DNA of 64,000 bases from Gammaproteobacteria bacterium (GCA_018222405.1 JAAFAI010000015.1:1-64000); one strand, 5' to 3'; shown: positions 28,999 to 38,104, numbered from the stretch's first letter. Made by a program: numbers and translations. The notes: generated by a model from the letters alone, not told the origin.

Positions 28999-30606
28999 AT
29001 GGAATCGACATTGCGCCAACTGACTCACGACCTTTCTTACGATTTTGAGGCCCTTAAATCATCTTCAGCGTTTTCTGCACTCAGTGCCATTAAGCGCGGG
29101 GTTGAACGCGAATGCTTGCGGATAAATCCAACCGGCATGCTGGCAATGACGCCGCATCCAAAGGCGCTGGGAGCAGCTCTTACTCATGAGAGTATCACCA
29201 CTGATTACTCCGAATCGCTGCTTGAATTTATTACTCCGCCCGAGTCAGACGTTAATACCACGCTGGCGCAGTTAGAGGACGTGCACAAATTCACCATCGA
29301 TAATATTGGTGATGAACGTTTGTGGCCGCTGAGCATGCCTTGCTTTATTGAAAATGCGCAGGATATCCCTATCGCTTACTTTGGCGAGTCTAACGTTGGT
29401 AAAATGAAAAAAGCCTATCGGATGGGGTTACGTAACCGCTACGGTAGCATGATGCAGGTGATTTCCGGGGTACACTTTAACTTTTCTATACCCGATGCAT
29501 TCTGGCAGCACCTGGCGAATCAGCAAGGCGTGCAAGCCACCCAGGAGTGGGTATCTGAACAGTATTTTTCTCTGATCAGAAATTACCGCCGCAGTTGCTG
29601 GTTAATTCCGTATTTATTTGGCGCTTCCCCGGCGTTGTGTAAGTCTTTTGTTGAAGGGCGTGAACACGGTTTGGACTTTAAACAGCTGGGGCGCGGCACG
29701 TTATATTTACCTTACGCTACCTCATTACGTATGAGCGGGTTGGGTTATACCAGTAATGAGCAGTCTTCTCTGCGAATCTGCTACAACTCAATCGATACTT
29801 ACGTGCGCTTGTTGCGCGAAGCTATGTATTCGCCGTCAAAGAATTACGCAGGCTATGCCGCCGGCGAAGGGGGTAATTATCAGCAGCTCAGTAAAAATGT
29901 ACTGCAGATTGAGAACGAATTTTACTCGCCAATCCGGCCCAAACAGCCCACCGCTTCCGGTGAAAAACCCACTGATGCGCTGGCACTGCGAGGCGTAAGT
30001 TATATCGAGATTCGGGCGCTGGATGTTAATCCGTTTAGTCCGGTTGGCATTGATAAAGAGCAAATGCATTTCCTGGACGTATTCCTGATGGCTTGCCTGC
30101 TTACCGAAAGCCCTAAATTTGATGCAGAACGCTACAAAGAAACCGAGGTTAATCTTAACCGCGTAGTGCTCGAAGGACGTAAGCCAGGCTTAACCTTACT
30201 GCAGGATGAGCAGGAAGTTGCCATGCGTGAATGGGCCGAAGCTCTGTTTGCCCGTTATGCCAAGGTGGCAGCCATCATGGACGAAAACTATGATGATAAT
30301 CGCTACAGCGAAGCGGTTAAACGTGAATGGTTAAAAGTACAAGATCCAGACTTAACCTTCTCAGGGCGCTGGCTGAATAAGTTACTTGCCGAAGGTGATA
30401 ACGCGGTAGTGGGGCGTGAATTGGCCGAAACCTATCGTCAGCAAATTGGTGATTTTAATTATCACTTTAAATCGGCAGAGGATTTTGTTGCTGAAGCAGA
30501 GCGTTCTTTTGCCGCTCAGCGTGACATTGAAGCCAGCGATAACCTGTCTTTCGATGAGTTTATCACTGATTACTTTGCTCGGGAGCCAGCCAAAAAAAAT
30601 GCCTGA
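28999..30606 (+). CDS. gshA: Glutamate-cysteine ligase
   Basis: Enzyme of 535 residues that makes gamma-glutamylcysteine from glutamate, cysteine and ATP, the first step of glutathione synthesis. Proteobacterial GshA hallmarks are visible: GVERECLRINPTGMLAMTPHP near the N-terminus, ITTDYSESLLEFITPP, MQVISGVHFNFSIPDAFW and YIEIRALDVNPFSPVGI. It is complete and of usual size. Glutathione also serves gloA and the glutaredoxin encoded elsewhere in the window. Confidence 0.96.
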   Translation: MESTLRQLTHDLSYDFEALKSSSAFSALSAIKRGVERECLRINPTGMLAMTPHPKALGAALTHESITTDYSESLLEFITPPESDVNTTLAQLEDVHKFTIDNIGDERLWPLSMPCFIENAQDIPIAYFGESNVGKMKKAYRMGLRNRYGSMMQVISGVHFNFSIPDAFWQHLANQQGVQATQEWVSEQYFSLIRNYRRSCWLIPYLFGASPALCKSFVEGREHGLDFKQLGRGTLYLPYATSLRMSGLGYTSNEQSSLRICYNSIDTYVRLLREAMYSPSKNYAGYAAGEGGNYQQLSKNVLQIENEFYSPIRPKQPTASGEKPTDALALRGVSYIEIRALDVNPFSPVGIDKEQMHFLDVFLMACLLTESPKFDAERYKETEVNLNRVVLEGRKPGLTLLQDEQEVAMREWAEALFARYAKVAAIMDENYDDNRYSEAVKREWLKVQDPDLTFSGRWLNKLLAEGDNAVVGRELAETYRQQIGDFNYHFKSAEDFVAEAERSFAAQRDIEASDNLSFDEFITDYFAREPAKKNA

Positions 30607-30619
30607 CACGGGTCAGGCA
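30591..30619. terminator. Hairpin at the end of gshA
   Basis: GCCTGAC-ACGG-GTCAGGC (30601-30618) overlaps the gshA stop codon. An A8 run lies on its 5' side and there is no T run on the 3' side, so as an intrinsic terminator it fits the minus strand better than the plus strand. It may still help end gshA transcription. Confidence 0.4.
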
Positions 30620-30671
30620 TAAGAATTTGTTCCAGGGAAACACACTTTCGGAACATTAAGTTGGACAGCAT

Positions 30672-31310
30672 ATGTACAAAAAGTTCAAACAAATTTGCAT
30701 CTTTTTTTCCGGCTGGGTAATTTTTTTACCAATAGTGATCACAGGTTGTGCCACCACGCCGCCAAAAGATACCAGCAATCTTTGTGAGATCTTTTACGAA
30801 AAGGAAGACTGGTACGATGCGGCGGCCGACATGCGTGATAAATGGGGCGTGCCCATCCACGTGCCTATGGCCATGATGTACCAGGAAAGCTCTTTTCGTC
30901 ACGATGCGCTGCCGCCCCGCGATTACATTCTCTTCGGACTCATTCCCTGGGGCAGGGTGAGTTCGGCTTACGGCTATTCTCAGGCCAAAACGCCCACCTG
31001 GAGCGACTACATTCGCGAAACCGGCAATTCCGGCGCTGACCGTGATGATTTTGAAGATGCGATAGACTTCATGGGCTGGTTTATAAGTAAAACCCATAAA
31101 GTGAATGGTGTCTCAAAATGGGATGCCTACGCGCAATACCTCAATTATCATGAAGGGTGGGGTGGCTACCGACGCAAAACTTATCTCAAGAAGGGGTGGC
31201 TGGTAAAAGTCTCCCAGCGAGTTAAGGGCCGTTCACTGCGCTATGCTACGCAATTAAAAACCTGCGAAGAAGATCTGCAGAAAAGCTGGTTCTTCAAGTT
31301 ATTTGACTAA
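30672..31310 (+). CDS. SLT-domain (lytic transglycosylase-like) lipoprotein
   Basis: Protein of 212 residues with a signal sequence ending in ITGCATT, a lipobox, so probably a lipoprotein. The core has the SLT-type catalytic glutamate in PMAMMYQESSFRHDA, followed by SAYGYSQAKTPTW and NYHEGWGGY, an arrangement like lytic transglycosylases that cleave peptidoglycan glycan strands. It is short and lacks other domains, resembling EmtA-like enzymes only in outline. It is transcribed in the same direction as gshA but is separated by a hairpin and 65 bases. Confidence 0.8.
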   Translation: MYKKFKQICIFFSGWVIFLPIVITGCATTPPKDTSNLCEIFYEKEDWYDAAADMRDKWGVPIHVPMAMMYQESSFRHDALPPRDYILFGLIPWGRVSSAYGYSQAKTPTWSDYIRETGNSGADRDDFEDAIDFMGWFISKTHKVNGVSKWDAYAQYLNYHEGWGGYRRKTYLKKGWLVKVSQRVKGRSLRYATQLKTCEEDLQKSWFFKLFD

Positions 31311-31342
31311 CGTCTTAATAGCGGCACAAAGCCCCTGGCCGG

Positions 31343-31375
31343 AAAAAAAAGCAGGCGGGCAAAGTGCCCGCCTGC
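31343..31375 (-). terminator. Rho-independent terminator of the small RNA
   Basis: Minus strand: GCAGGCGGGC-ACTTT-GCCCGCCTGC followed by eight T (31350-31343). The stem is ten perfect pairs. On the plus strand the run would be A8 before the stem, so this terminator is oriented for minus-strand transcription, not for the SLT gene ending at 31310. Confidence 0.85.
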
Positions 31376-31427
31376 CAGAAGTGGGATTCCGTCCAAGACC
31401 GTAAAATTTCCGGAAACCCAACAGGCA
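31343..31427 (-). ncRNA. Candidate Fur-regulated small RNA
   Basis: On the minus strand, a promoter overlapping a Fur box (31446-31460) is followed within ~85 bases by a strong intrinsic terminator, with no ORF between. The predicted RNA starts near 31427. Its 5' part can fold into a stem pairing 31419-31411 (GGGTTTCCG) with 31391-31383 (CGGAATCCC), eight of nine pairs, with a loop of 19 bases. The 3' end is a 10-bp GC stem and eight T. Size, position of the Fur box and layout are those of RyhB/PrrF-type iron-responsive RNAs, but no sequence similarity to E. coli RyhB was recognised. Targets are unknown. Confidence 0.62.
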
Positions 31428-31432
31428 TTTTT

Positions 31433-31461
31433 ACTCTAATCTAAATGATAACTATTATCAA
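31433..31461 (-). promoter_or_regulatory. Promoter with embedded Fur box
   Basis: Minus strand: -35 TTGATA (31461-31456), 17-base spacer, -10 TAGAGT (31438-31433). The spacer and -35 overlap the plus-strand palindrome TGATAACTATTATCA at 31446-31460, which differs at one position from the 7-1-7 Fur motif TGATAATNATTATCA. Fur bound here would block the minus-strand promoter. The box could also affect the divergent DUF3149 gene. Confidence 0.72.
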
Positions 31462-31623
31462 TAAAAGTTTTTAAAGCGCCGTATATTAGGTTAGCCGCAT
31501 TCTTTTGATCCAGGTCATGCTTTGCGCCAGGCGGACATTTTGATATTGATTTGGATCAGCGTTTTTTCTGCCTCACGGGCGCACACTATCACCATAGAAA
31601 CGGCAAATAAAAAGGTGATTGTT

Positions 31624-31749
31624 ATGTGGTCAATGTTATTAAAAGATCCAGTGGTATGGGGCTCATTACTTGGCATTTTTATCGTATGCGTAATGATGGC
31701 GTATTACACTTACTTATTCATCCACAACAGCGGTGATGACCATAAGTAA
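31624..31749 (+). CDS. Small membrane protein, DUF3149-like
   Basis: Protein of 41 residues: a short lead with LLKDPVVWGSLLG, one hydrophobic helix (GIFIVCVMMAYYTYLFI) and a polar end HNSGDDHK. The DPVVWGSL segment followed by a single helix resembles the DUF3149 family of tiny gammaproteobacterial membrane proteins, whose function is unknown. The ATG at 31624 has AAGGTG upstream; a longer reading from 31522 has no such support. It shares its upstream region with the candidate Fur-regulated RNA. Confidence 0.68.
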   Translation: MWSMLLKDPVVWGSLLGIFIVCVMMAYYTYLFIHNSGDDHK

Positions 31750-31760
31750 ACCCGTAACCC

Positions 31761-31789
31761 AAAAAACGTGATTGAGATTAACGTTTTTT
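31761..31789. terminator. Bidirectional terminator, DUF3149 gene / smrB
   Basis: AAAAAACGT (31761-31769) pairs with ACGTTTTTT (31781-31789) around an 11-base loop. T runs occur at the 3' end on both strands, so it can serve both convergent genes; it overlaps the smrB stop codon. Confidence 0.6.
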
Positions 31790-32353
31790 GCTAAACGGTG
31801 ACTCGACTTCCAGCAATACCAGCAAGGCACCCTGCCCACCATATTCCAGTGGTGCCTGATGGAACGCCATAACTCTGGGGTGTTGGATAAGGTAGTGGGG
31901 CAGCGCCTGTTTGAGGACGCCTGAACCTACGCCGTGAACGATACACACACAGTCAACATGCTCCTGCCAGGCTGTGTGCAGTAAAGCGGCTAGTTCATGT
32001 TTAGCCTGCGCTTTGGTCAGGCCGTGTAAATCAAGAATGTAATCCGGGCTGTAATCGCCCCGGCGCAACTGTTTAAGCTCATAGCCCGGCACATCCTGTC
32101 GGCAGTAGCGGAGTGCGCCTTCTGGCGGAATAAAGCCTTCAAAGGCGTCAGAAAACTCAAAGCTGGCTCTGGCCTGCCGGTGAGTTTTTTGCTGGCGACG
32201 AATTTTCACTTCCGGACGGGTCGTCTCCGGCACATAAGTATCCTGCTTCAAAGGCGCTACGCCTTTAATTTCTTGTCGAAATAACGCCATGTCATCACTG
32301 TCTTCGGTGTCCTGTTGGGCTGGGACAGGGGGAAATTGCGACTTAAATTTCAC
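31778..32353 (-). CDS. smrB: Smr-domain endonuclease SmrB
   Basis: Protein of 191 residues. The C-terminal Smr domain shows LDLHGLTKAQAKHEL and the HGVGSGVLK loop. SmrB of E. coli cleaves mRNA between collided ribosomes and starts ribosome rescue; the N-terminal ~100 residues here, charged and with FRQEIKGVAPLKQD, match the extension that contacts the ribosome. It is divergent from prmB, the same arrangement as in E. coli, which supports orthology. Confidence 0.9.
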   Translation of the reverse strand: MKFKSQFPPVPAQQDTEDSDDMALFRQEIKGVAPLKQDTYVPETTRPEVKIRRQQKTHRQARASFEFSDAFEGFIPPEGALRYCRQDVPGYELKQLRRGDYSPDYILDLHGLTKAQAKHELAALLHTAWQEHVDCVCIVHGVGSGVLKQALPHYLIQHPRVMAFHQAPLEYGGQGALLVLLEVESPFSKKR

Positions 32354-32467
32354 AGGCCAGGTTTCCTAATCTTCATTGCGGCTGATTTTGCACTAAATTA
32401 AGCATGTCCGAAGCGGACAACATTATGTATCATACCAGCTTTATAATTTCAGGACATTGTAGCCCGT

Positions 32468-33403
32468 ATGACCGACAAGTTTTACCTCGACGAAGCCATT
32501 GCTGATCTGCATTCCATGTTAGATATGGTGCGCTGGGCGGTTAGCCGGTTTAATGATGCAGAACTGTTTTACGGTCATGGTACCGACAATGCCTGGGATG
32601 AGGCGGTAAGCCTGGTGTTTTATGCCCTGCATTTACCGCATACGTTAACCGCTCAAACCGGTGACGGTGTGTTCGCAGCGCGACTTACCAAAAGTGAGCG
32701 CAGTAAGGTGGCCGAGCTGGTACTGCAACGAGTGCAAACGCGTTTACCACTGCCTTACATTACGCATGAAGCCTGGTTTTGCGAACTGCCGTTTTATGTG
32801 GATGAGCGAGTGCTTATCCCACGCTCACCGTTTGCTGAGCTTATTCAGGGCAAGTTTTCGCCACATCTGCAGGACAATCCAACACGCATTCTTGATATGT
32901 GCACCGGTGGCGGTTGTATAGCTATTGCACTGGCATATGCGTTCGATGAAGCCCAGGTAGATGCAGTGGATATCAGTGCCGATGCACTGGCCGTAGCAGA
33001 ACTGAATATAGAAGAGCACGGACTGAGTGAACGGGTTTTCCCTTTATACTCCGATTTGTTCAGTCAGCTCGAAGGACAACAATACGACTTAATCGTATCA
33101 AACCCCCCTTATGTGGATGCTGAGGATATGGCCGATTTGCCGGTAGAATTTCAGCACGAACCGGAACTGGCACTGGCCGCCGGCGACGATGGCCTCGATC
33201 TGGTCGAGACCATGATTGCCCGCGCCGGTGATTACCTTACCGAGCAGGGCGTCATGTTCGTCGAAGTCGGCAACAGCCTGGTACATATGGAAAACCGGTT
33301 CCCGGGACTGGATATTGAGTGGGTCGAACTGGCACAGGGTGGCCACGGTATTTTCGCTGTAACCAAAGCAGCATTAGACAGTTACAACCAACAGGATAAA
33401 TAG
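32468..33403 (+). CDS. prmB: Ribosomal protein L3 N5-glutamine methyltransferase (PrmB)
   Basis: SAM-dependent methyltransferase of 311 residues. The SAM-binding motif I is [16 protein letters not shown] and the catalytic NPPY motif is [12 protein letters not shown], which holds the glutamine side chain. The N-terminal helical domain ([17 protein letters not shown]) and divergence from smrB distinguish it from the release-factor methyltransferase PrmC. aroC begins 4 bases after its stop, matching the conserved prmB-aroC order. Confidence 0.94.
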   Translation: MTDKFYLDEAIADLHSMLDMVRWAVSRFNDAELFYGHGTDNAWDEAVSLVFYALHLPHTLTAQTGDGVFAARLTKSERSKVAELVLQRVQTRLPLPYITHEAWFCELPFYVDERVLIPRSPFAELIQGKFSPHLQDNPTRILDMCTGGGCIAIALAYAFDEAQVDAVDISADALAVAELNIEEHGLSERVFPLYSDLFSQLEGQQYDLIVSNPPYVDAEDMADLPVEFQHEPELALAAGDDGLDLVETMIARAGDYLTEQGVMFVEVGNSLVHMENRFPGLDIEWVELAQGGHGIFAVTKAALDSYNQQDK

Positions 33404-33407
33404 AGAG

Positions 33408-34508
33408 ATGGCGGGTAATACTTTCGGTAAAATATTTACGGTATCCACCTTTGGTGAGAGTCACGGCATTGCCCTTGGCGGTGTGGTAGACGGTTGTCCT
33501 CCGGGACTGGAACTGACCGAAGAAGATTTACAGGTAGATTTAGACCGTCGTAAACCAGGTACCTCACGTTATACCACAGCCCGTCGCGAAGACGACGAAG
33601 TGCAAATTTTATCTGGTGTGTTTGAAGGCAAAACCACTGGTACCAGTATTGGCCTGCTGATCAAAAACAAGGATCAGCGCAGTCAGGATTATTCCAATAT
33701 CGCCAACCGCTTTCGTCCTGGTCATGCCGATTATACTTACCAGCAAAAATATGGTCTGCGTGATTATCGCGGCGGTGGGCGCTCGTCGGCGCGTGAAACG
33801 GCCATTCGCGTTGCTGCAGGCGGTATTGCTAAAAAATACCTCGAGCAGGTTCATGGGATTAAAATTCACGGCTTTCTGTCGCAGTTAGGGCCGGTTGCTA
33901 TCGACACAGTTGACTACAGCATTATTAATGAAAACCCGTTTTTCTGCCCGGATGCATCGAAACTGGAAGCGCTGGATGAATACATGCGCGATCTGAAAAA
34001 GTCCGGCGACTCAATCGGCGCAAAAGTGTCTGTGGTTGCCACTAATATGCCGGTAGGCCTGGGTGAGCCGGTATTTGATCGTCTCGATGCTGATATTGCT
34101 GGTGCCATGATGGGCATTAACGCGGTTAAAGGCGTGGAAGTAGGTGATGGCTTTGATGTAGTGACCCAAAAGGGCAGTGAACATCGTGACACACTAACTC
34201 CCGATGGCTTTGCCTCCAATCACTCAGGCGGTGTGTTAGGCGGCATTTCGACGGGGCAGGATCTGGTAGTACACATGGCACTTAAGCCCACCTCCAGTAT
34301 CTCAGTACCCGGCGAAACCATTGATACCGAAGGTAATGCAATTGATATCGTTACCAAAGGTCGCCACGATCCTTGCGTAGGTATTCGTGCAGTACCCATC
34401 GCCGAAGCCATGTTAGCGCTGGTGTTAATGGATCATTGCCTGCGTCATCGCGCACAAAATGCGGCTGTTCATTGTACTACGCCGATTATTCCGGGTTCAG
34501 CCAAATAA
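33408..34508 (+). CDS. aroC: Chorismate synthase
   Basis: Enzyme of 366 residues converting EPSP to chorismate with reduced FMN, the last common step of aromatic amino acid synthesis. All family signatures are visible: [21 protein letters not shown] at the start, the [29 protein letters not shown] block, and the C-terminal [19 protein letters not shown]. Complete and normal length. Confidence 0.97.
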   Translation: MAGNTFGKIFTVSTFGESHGIALGGVVDGCPPGLELTEEDLQVDLDRRKPGTSRYTTARREDDEVQILSGVFEGKTTGTSIGLLIKNKDQRSQDYSNIANRFRPGHADYTYQQKYGLRDYRGGGRSSARETAIRVAAGGIAKKYLEQVHGIKIHGFLSQLGPVAIDTVDYSIINENPFFCPDASKLEALDEYMRDLKKSGDSIGAKVSVVATNMPVGLGEPVFDRLDADIAGAMMGINAVKGVEVGDGFDVVTQKGSEHRDTLTPDGFASNHSGGVLGGISTGQDLVVHMALKPTSSISVPGETIDTEGNAIDIVTKGRHDPCVGIRAVPIAEAMLALVLMDHCLRHRAQNAAVHCTTPIIPGSAK

Positions 34509-34532
34509 GATGCTGAATCCGACACTCAAGTA

Positions 34533-35708
34533 ATGGCGGCGTCTTCCAGCCGCTTTGCTATTATAGCGCTCAGCCTTACCTACGCTCTGTATTTTGGTCA
34601 GTTAGGGATTATCACTCCTTATCTTGGCGTCTTTCTTGATGGACGTGGTTTCACGTCGGTAGAAATTGGCGAGTTGTTTGCGGTTATCACCCTGGCACGC
34701 ATTATCGGCCCTTCGCTGTGGGCAGGGGTTGCCGATCGTACCGGTAAAATCCTGTTTATTTTAAGGCTCGGTAGCGGTTTAACCGTATTGAGTTTTATCG
34801 GTGTGTTCTGGGCTTACTCATTCTGGTATCTGACGCTCGTCATGGGCCTGATGATGATGTTCTGGACCGCGGTGTTGCCGCAGCTGGAAGTACTCACCCT
34901 GCAAACTATCGAAGGTGACTCTAAACGTTACGGCCGTATTCGCTTGTGGGGTAGTATTGGCTTTATCGTACTCACTGTTTTAGTCGGTAAGGCACTGGAT
35001 TTCTTTTCTACTGACGCGCCAATTTATGCTTCGATGCTGGTTTTAATCGGGCTCTTTATCAGCAGCCTCACGCTTACTCAGCCGCAAAACCTTAAACCCA
35101 AAGCGGCTGTCGCAATGCGGATCATGCCTTTTCTGCGAGATAAAGTGGCGTTGCTGTTTTTGCTGTCTAATGCCTTACTGCAATTGAGCTTTGGGGCGTA
35201 TTACGGCTTTTTTGCATTGTACATGCGGGATTTGGGTTATTCTGGCATGCAAACCGGTTTATTGATTGCGCTGGGAGTAACCGTAGAGGTTGGCATTTTC
35301 CTGGTCGCCCAGCGGTTAATCTCACGGTTTGGCGTGTGGCGTTTAATGGTGTTTTGCCTGCTGGCTACTGGCTTACGCTGGCTGGTTCTGGGAACCCTTG
35401 CAGACATGTTCTGGCTGGTTTTCTTCAGTCAGTTTATCCATGCTCTAAGCTTTGGCTTAAATCACTCTACCTCGATGCATTTTATCCATCACTATTTTCC
35501 AACTCAGATCCATGGAAGAATCCAAGCCGCCTATATCAGTCTGGCGTTTGGATTGGGCGGAGCCGTGGGCAATTATGCCGCAGGTTTATTGTGGCAGCAG
35601 GGCGCCGGGTCTATGCTGACGTTCTCTGCAGCCGGGGCCTGTGCTGCGGCAGGTGGATTGGTCTTACTGCTTGTAACGCCTCAGCAAATGGACAAGCGTC
35701 GGGATTGA
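34533..35708 (+). CDS. MFS transporter (HcaT/NupG-like)
   Basis: Inner-membrane carrier of 391 residues with about 12 hydrophobic helices. The start FAIIALSLTYALYFGQLGIITPYLGVFLDGRGF and the loop GVADRTGK fit the MFS_1-like group that contains E. coli HcaT and YfcJ-type proteins. Substrate unknown; HcaT has been linked to phenylpropionate, but nothing here proves that. It follows aroC by 24 bases in the same direction. Its stop codon is 7 bases before the left end of a mobile element. Confidence 0.8.
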   Translation: MAASSSRFAIIALSLTYALYFGQLGIITPYLGVFLDGRGFTSVEIGELFAVITLARIIGPSLWAGVADRTGKILFILRLGSGLTVLSFIGVFWAYSFWYLTLVMGLMMMFWTAVLPQLEVLTLQTIEGDSKRYGRIRLWGSIGFIVLTVLVGKALDFFSTDAPIYASMLVLIGLFISSLTLTQPQNLKPKAAVAMRIMPFLRDKVALLFLLSNALLQLSFGAYYGFFALYMRDLGYSGMQTGLLIALGVTVEVGIFLVAQRLISRFGVWRLMVFCLLATGLRWLVLGTLADMFWLVFFSQFIHALSFGLNHSTSMHFIHHYFPTQIHGRIQAAYISLAFGLGGAVGNYAAGLLWQQGAGSMLTFSAAGACAAAGGLVLLLVTPQQMDKRRD

Positions 35709-35715
35709 TCAAGGT

Positions 35716-35739
35716 GATCAAGGGGTCAGGTTCTTTGAA
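35716..35739 (+). repeat. Left inverted repeat of RAYT element
   Basis: 24 bases starting GATCAAGGGGTCAGG and ending TTCTTTGAA. It is the reverse complement of 36568-36591 except at one position (G against A at base 15). Confidence 0.9.
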
Positions 35740-35864
35740 AATACTTTCTCATAGTGAGGTAAAGCCTTAGCTCACCGCAAATAAAAAACTGACCTGTTGA
35801 CCAGTATAATTTGGTGGATTTTCAAAGAAGAATTAAGCCAGTTTGTTTTCAGGGAGAATTTAAG

Positions 35865-36581
35865 TTGGCTCGCCGTCCAAGGATATTGGTTCCAAATATG
35901 CCCGTACACGTTGTTCAACGCGGGAATAATAAACAAGCATGCTTTTTTCAGGGTAAAGATTATGCGGTTTACCTTAAAAAGCTTAAAGCGTGTGCAGAAA
36001 AATTTAATGTGCAGATACATTGTTTTGTCTTAATGACAAACCATGTTCATTTACTATTGCAAGCATCAGACTATGAGGGCATTAGTCATGTTATGCAGAG
36101 TTTAGGGCGTTATTATGTTCGCTATTTCAATACCACTTACAACCGAACTGGCACGCTTTGGGAAGGCAGATTTAAATCAAGTTTGGTGGACTCTGATGAG
36201 TACCTGCTGCAGGTTTACCAATATATAGAATTAAATCCTGTCAGAGCAAAAATGGTAGATCATCCAAAAGATTACGTATGGAGTAGCTATCATGCAAACG
36301 GAGGTAATAAAAATATTGCTATGATAGAGCCTCATTCTCTCTATTTATCCCTCGGCATTGACGCCGAGAGTCGAAAATTGGCTTATAACCGTCTTCTCGA
36401 CAACTCGTTATCAAATGAGTTATTGAACAAGATTAGATTATCAATAAATAAGTCCAGGGTGCTGGGCGATGATAAATTTGTAAAGCAGATATCCGCAAAG
36501 CTTGAACGCTTTGCCGGATATCTTGAACACGGAGGGGATAGACGCTCTGAAGAGTTTAAGGAATGGCTTCAAAGAATCTGA
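35865..36581 (+). CDS. REP-associated tyrosine transposase (RAYT)
   Basis: Single-strand Y1 transposase of 238 residues. The N-terminus ARRPRILVPNMPVHVVQRGN is the family signature, the metal-binding HUH motif appears as MTNHVHLLL, and the later YQYIELNPVRAKMV segment contains tyrosines including the candidate nucleophile. The TTG at 35865 is chosen because GGGAGAA precedes it and the signature starts immediately after; the upstream in-frame codons have no support. The gene is AT-rich compared with its neighbours, as expected for an inserted element, and its stop codon lies within the right inverted repeat. The reading frame is intact, so the element may still be active. Confidence 0.9.
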   Translation: MARRPRILVPNMPVHVVQRGNNKQACFFQGKDYAVYLKKLKACAEKFNVQIHCFVLMTNHVHLLLQASDYEGISHVMQSLGRYYVRYFNTTYNRTGTLWEGRFKSSLVDSDEYLLQVYQYIELNPVRAKMVDHPKDYVWSSYHANGGNKNIAMIEPHSLYLSLGIDAESRKLAYNRLLDNSLSNELLNKIRLSINKSRVLGDDKFVKQISAKLERFAGYLEHGGDRRSEEFKEWLQRI

Positions 36582-36591
36582 CCCCTTGATC
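36568..36591 (-). repeat. Right inverted repeat of RAYT element
   Basis: 24 bases forming the right end of the element. They include the last codons and stop of the transposase gene, so end and coding sequence have evolved together. Confidence 0.9.
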
Positions 36592-36592
36592 G

Positions 36593-38104
36593 CTATTGCC
36601 TGATACAACGGGCTATTACTGCAGGCTCGCCATCGTCCTGTATCTGTTCGAGTTTTACGTCGAATTTCCATAGCCGGTGCAGGTGGCGCATCACCTCGTC
36701 TTTACTGTCGGCCAGCGGAATGCCATTTTGCGGTACATATCGTAAGGTCAGTGAGCGGTCGCCGCGCACATCCACGTTATACACCTGAATATTGGGCTCT
36801 AAATTACTCAGATTGTACTGGGCGGAGAGCTTTTCCCGAATCGCACGGTAACCGCGCTCGTCGTGAATGGCTGATACACTCACATAGGGTTTGTCAGAAT
36901 CATCTTCCACCGCGAACAGTTTAAAGTCCCGCATGACTTTGGGTGATAAAAACTGACTGATAAAGCTTTCATCCTTAAAATTATGCATAGCGAAATGCAC
37001 GGTTTCCAGCCAGTCCTTACCAGCAATGTCCGGGAACCAGTAACGGTCCTCTTCGGTAGGGTCCTGGCAAATACGTTTGATATCCATAAACATATTAAAG
37101 CCCAGTGCATAAGGGTTAATGCCACTGTAATAGGGACTGTTGTAATCCGGTTGAGTGACCACGCTGGTATGGCTGTGCAGAAATTCCAGCATAAACCGGT
37201 CTGTCACCAGTCCCTCATCATAAAGCTTGTTTAAAATATGGTAATGCCAGAAACACGCCCAGCCTTCATTCATTACCTGAGTTTGTTTTTGCGGATAAAA
37301 GTACTGCGACACCTTGCGCACGATGCGCACAATTTCACGCTGCCAGGGCTCCAGCAGAGGGGCATTTTTTTCAATAAAATAAAGCAGGTTTTCCTGGGGC
37401 TCCGCCGGGAAACGCATAGCCTTCGGCTGATTTTTTTCTTTGCTGTCGGGCAGGGTGCGCCAAAGTTCATTTACCTGCGATTGCAAATACTTAGCCCGTT
37501 GTTTCTGGCGGCTCTTTTCTTCCTGAAGCGAAAGTTTCTGCGGGCGTTTGTAACGGTCTACACCAAAATTCATCAGTGCGTGGCAGGAGTCCAGCGTTTG
37601 CTCGACTTCTTCGTAACCGTATTTTTGTTCGCATTTGGCAATATAGTTTTTAGCAAACACCAGATAATCGATAATCGAACTGGCATCGGTCCAGGTTTGA
37701 AAAAGGTAATTGCCTTTAAAAAAGGAGTTGTGCCCGTAACAGGCATGGGCCATTACCAGCGCCTGCATGGTAATGGTATTTTCTTCCATCAGGTAAGCAA
37801 TACACGGGTTGGAATTAATCACTATTTCATAGGCCAGGCCCATCTGACCGCGGCGGTACTGCTGTTCATTTTGAATAAATTTTTTGCCGAAAGACCAGTG
37901 GGTATAGTTGATTGGCATACCAATGCTGGCATAGGCATCCATCATTTGTTCTGCGGTGATCACCTCAATTTGGTTTGGATATATGTCGAGTTTGTATTCT
38001 TTGGCAATACGGTCTATTTCAGCTTCGTACTGGGCCAGCATGTCGAAGGTCCAGTCGGGCCCGTCGCTGAGTGTTTTCTTTACGTCTGCTACTTCAGCCG
38101 TCAT
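36593..38104 (-). CDS. SpoVR family protein
   Basis: Protein of 503 residues of the SpoVR/YcgB family, cytoplasmic, function unresolved; in Bacillus it affects spore cortex formation, while in proteobacteria it is tied to stress and stationary phase. Family segments include ACYGHNSFFKGNYLFQTW, NEGWACFWHYHILN and NPYALGFNMFMDI, with several conserved histidines. The start overlaps the yeaH stop by one base (TAATG). It is the last gene of the conserved prkA-yeaH-spoVR operon, and its stop lies 1 base from the RAYT element. Confidence 0.92.
   Translation of the reverse strand: MTAEVADVKKTLSDGPDWTFDMLAQYEAEIDRIAKEYKLDIYPNQIEVITAEQMMDAYASIGMPINYTHWSFGKKFIQNEQQYRRGQMGLAYEIVINSNPCIAYLMEENTITMQALVMAHACYGHNSFFKGNYLFQTWTDASSIIDYLVFAKNYIAKCEQKYGYEEVEQTLDSCHALMNFGVDRYKRPQKLSLQEEKSRQKQRAKYLQSQVNELWRTLPDSKEKNQPKAMRFPAEPQENLLYFIEKNAPLLEPWQREIVRIVRKVSQYFYPQKQTQVMNEGWACFWHYHILNKLYDEGLVTDRFMLEFLHSHTSVVTQPDYNSPYYSGINPYALGFNMFMDIKRICQDPTEEDRYWFPDIAGKDWLETVHFAMHNFKDESFISQFLSPKVMRDFKLFAVEDDSDKPYVSVSAIHDERGYRAIREKLSAQYNLSNLEPNIQVYNVDVRGDRSLTLRYVPQNGIPLADSKDEVMRHLHRLWKFDVKLEQIQDDGEPAVIARCIRQ

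Larger units (their letters stand above)
35716..36591 (+). mobile_element. RAYT-type (Y1 transposase) element
   Basis: An 876-bp element with 24-bp inverted ends that match at 23 positions and a single Y1/HUH transposase gene. It fills the gap between two convergent genes, the MFS transporter and spoVR, almost exactly: 7 bases from one stop and 1 base from the other. The start of the element is preceded by a tandem duplication TGATCAAGG-TGATCAAGG (35706-35723), the second copy running into the left end. Similar terminal sequences accompany REP-associated transposases in many gammaproteobacteria. Confidence 0.78.
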
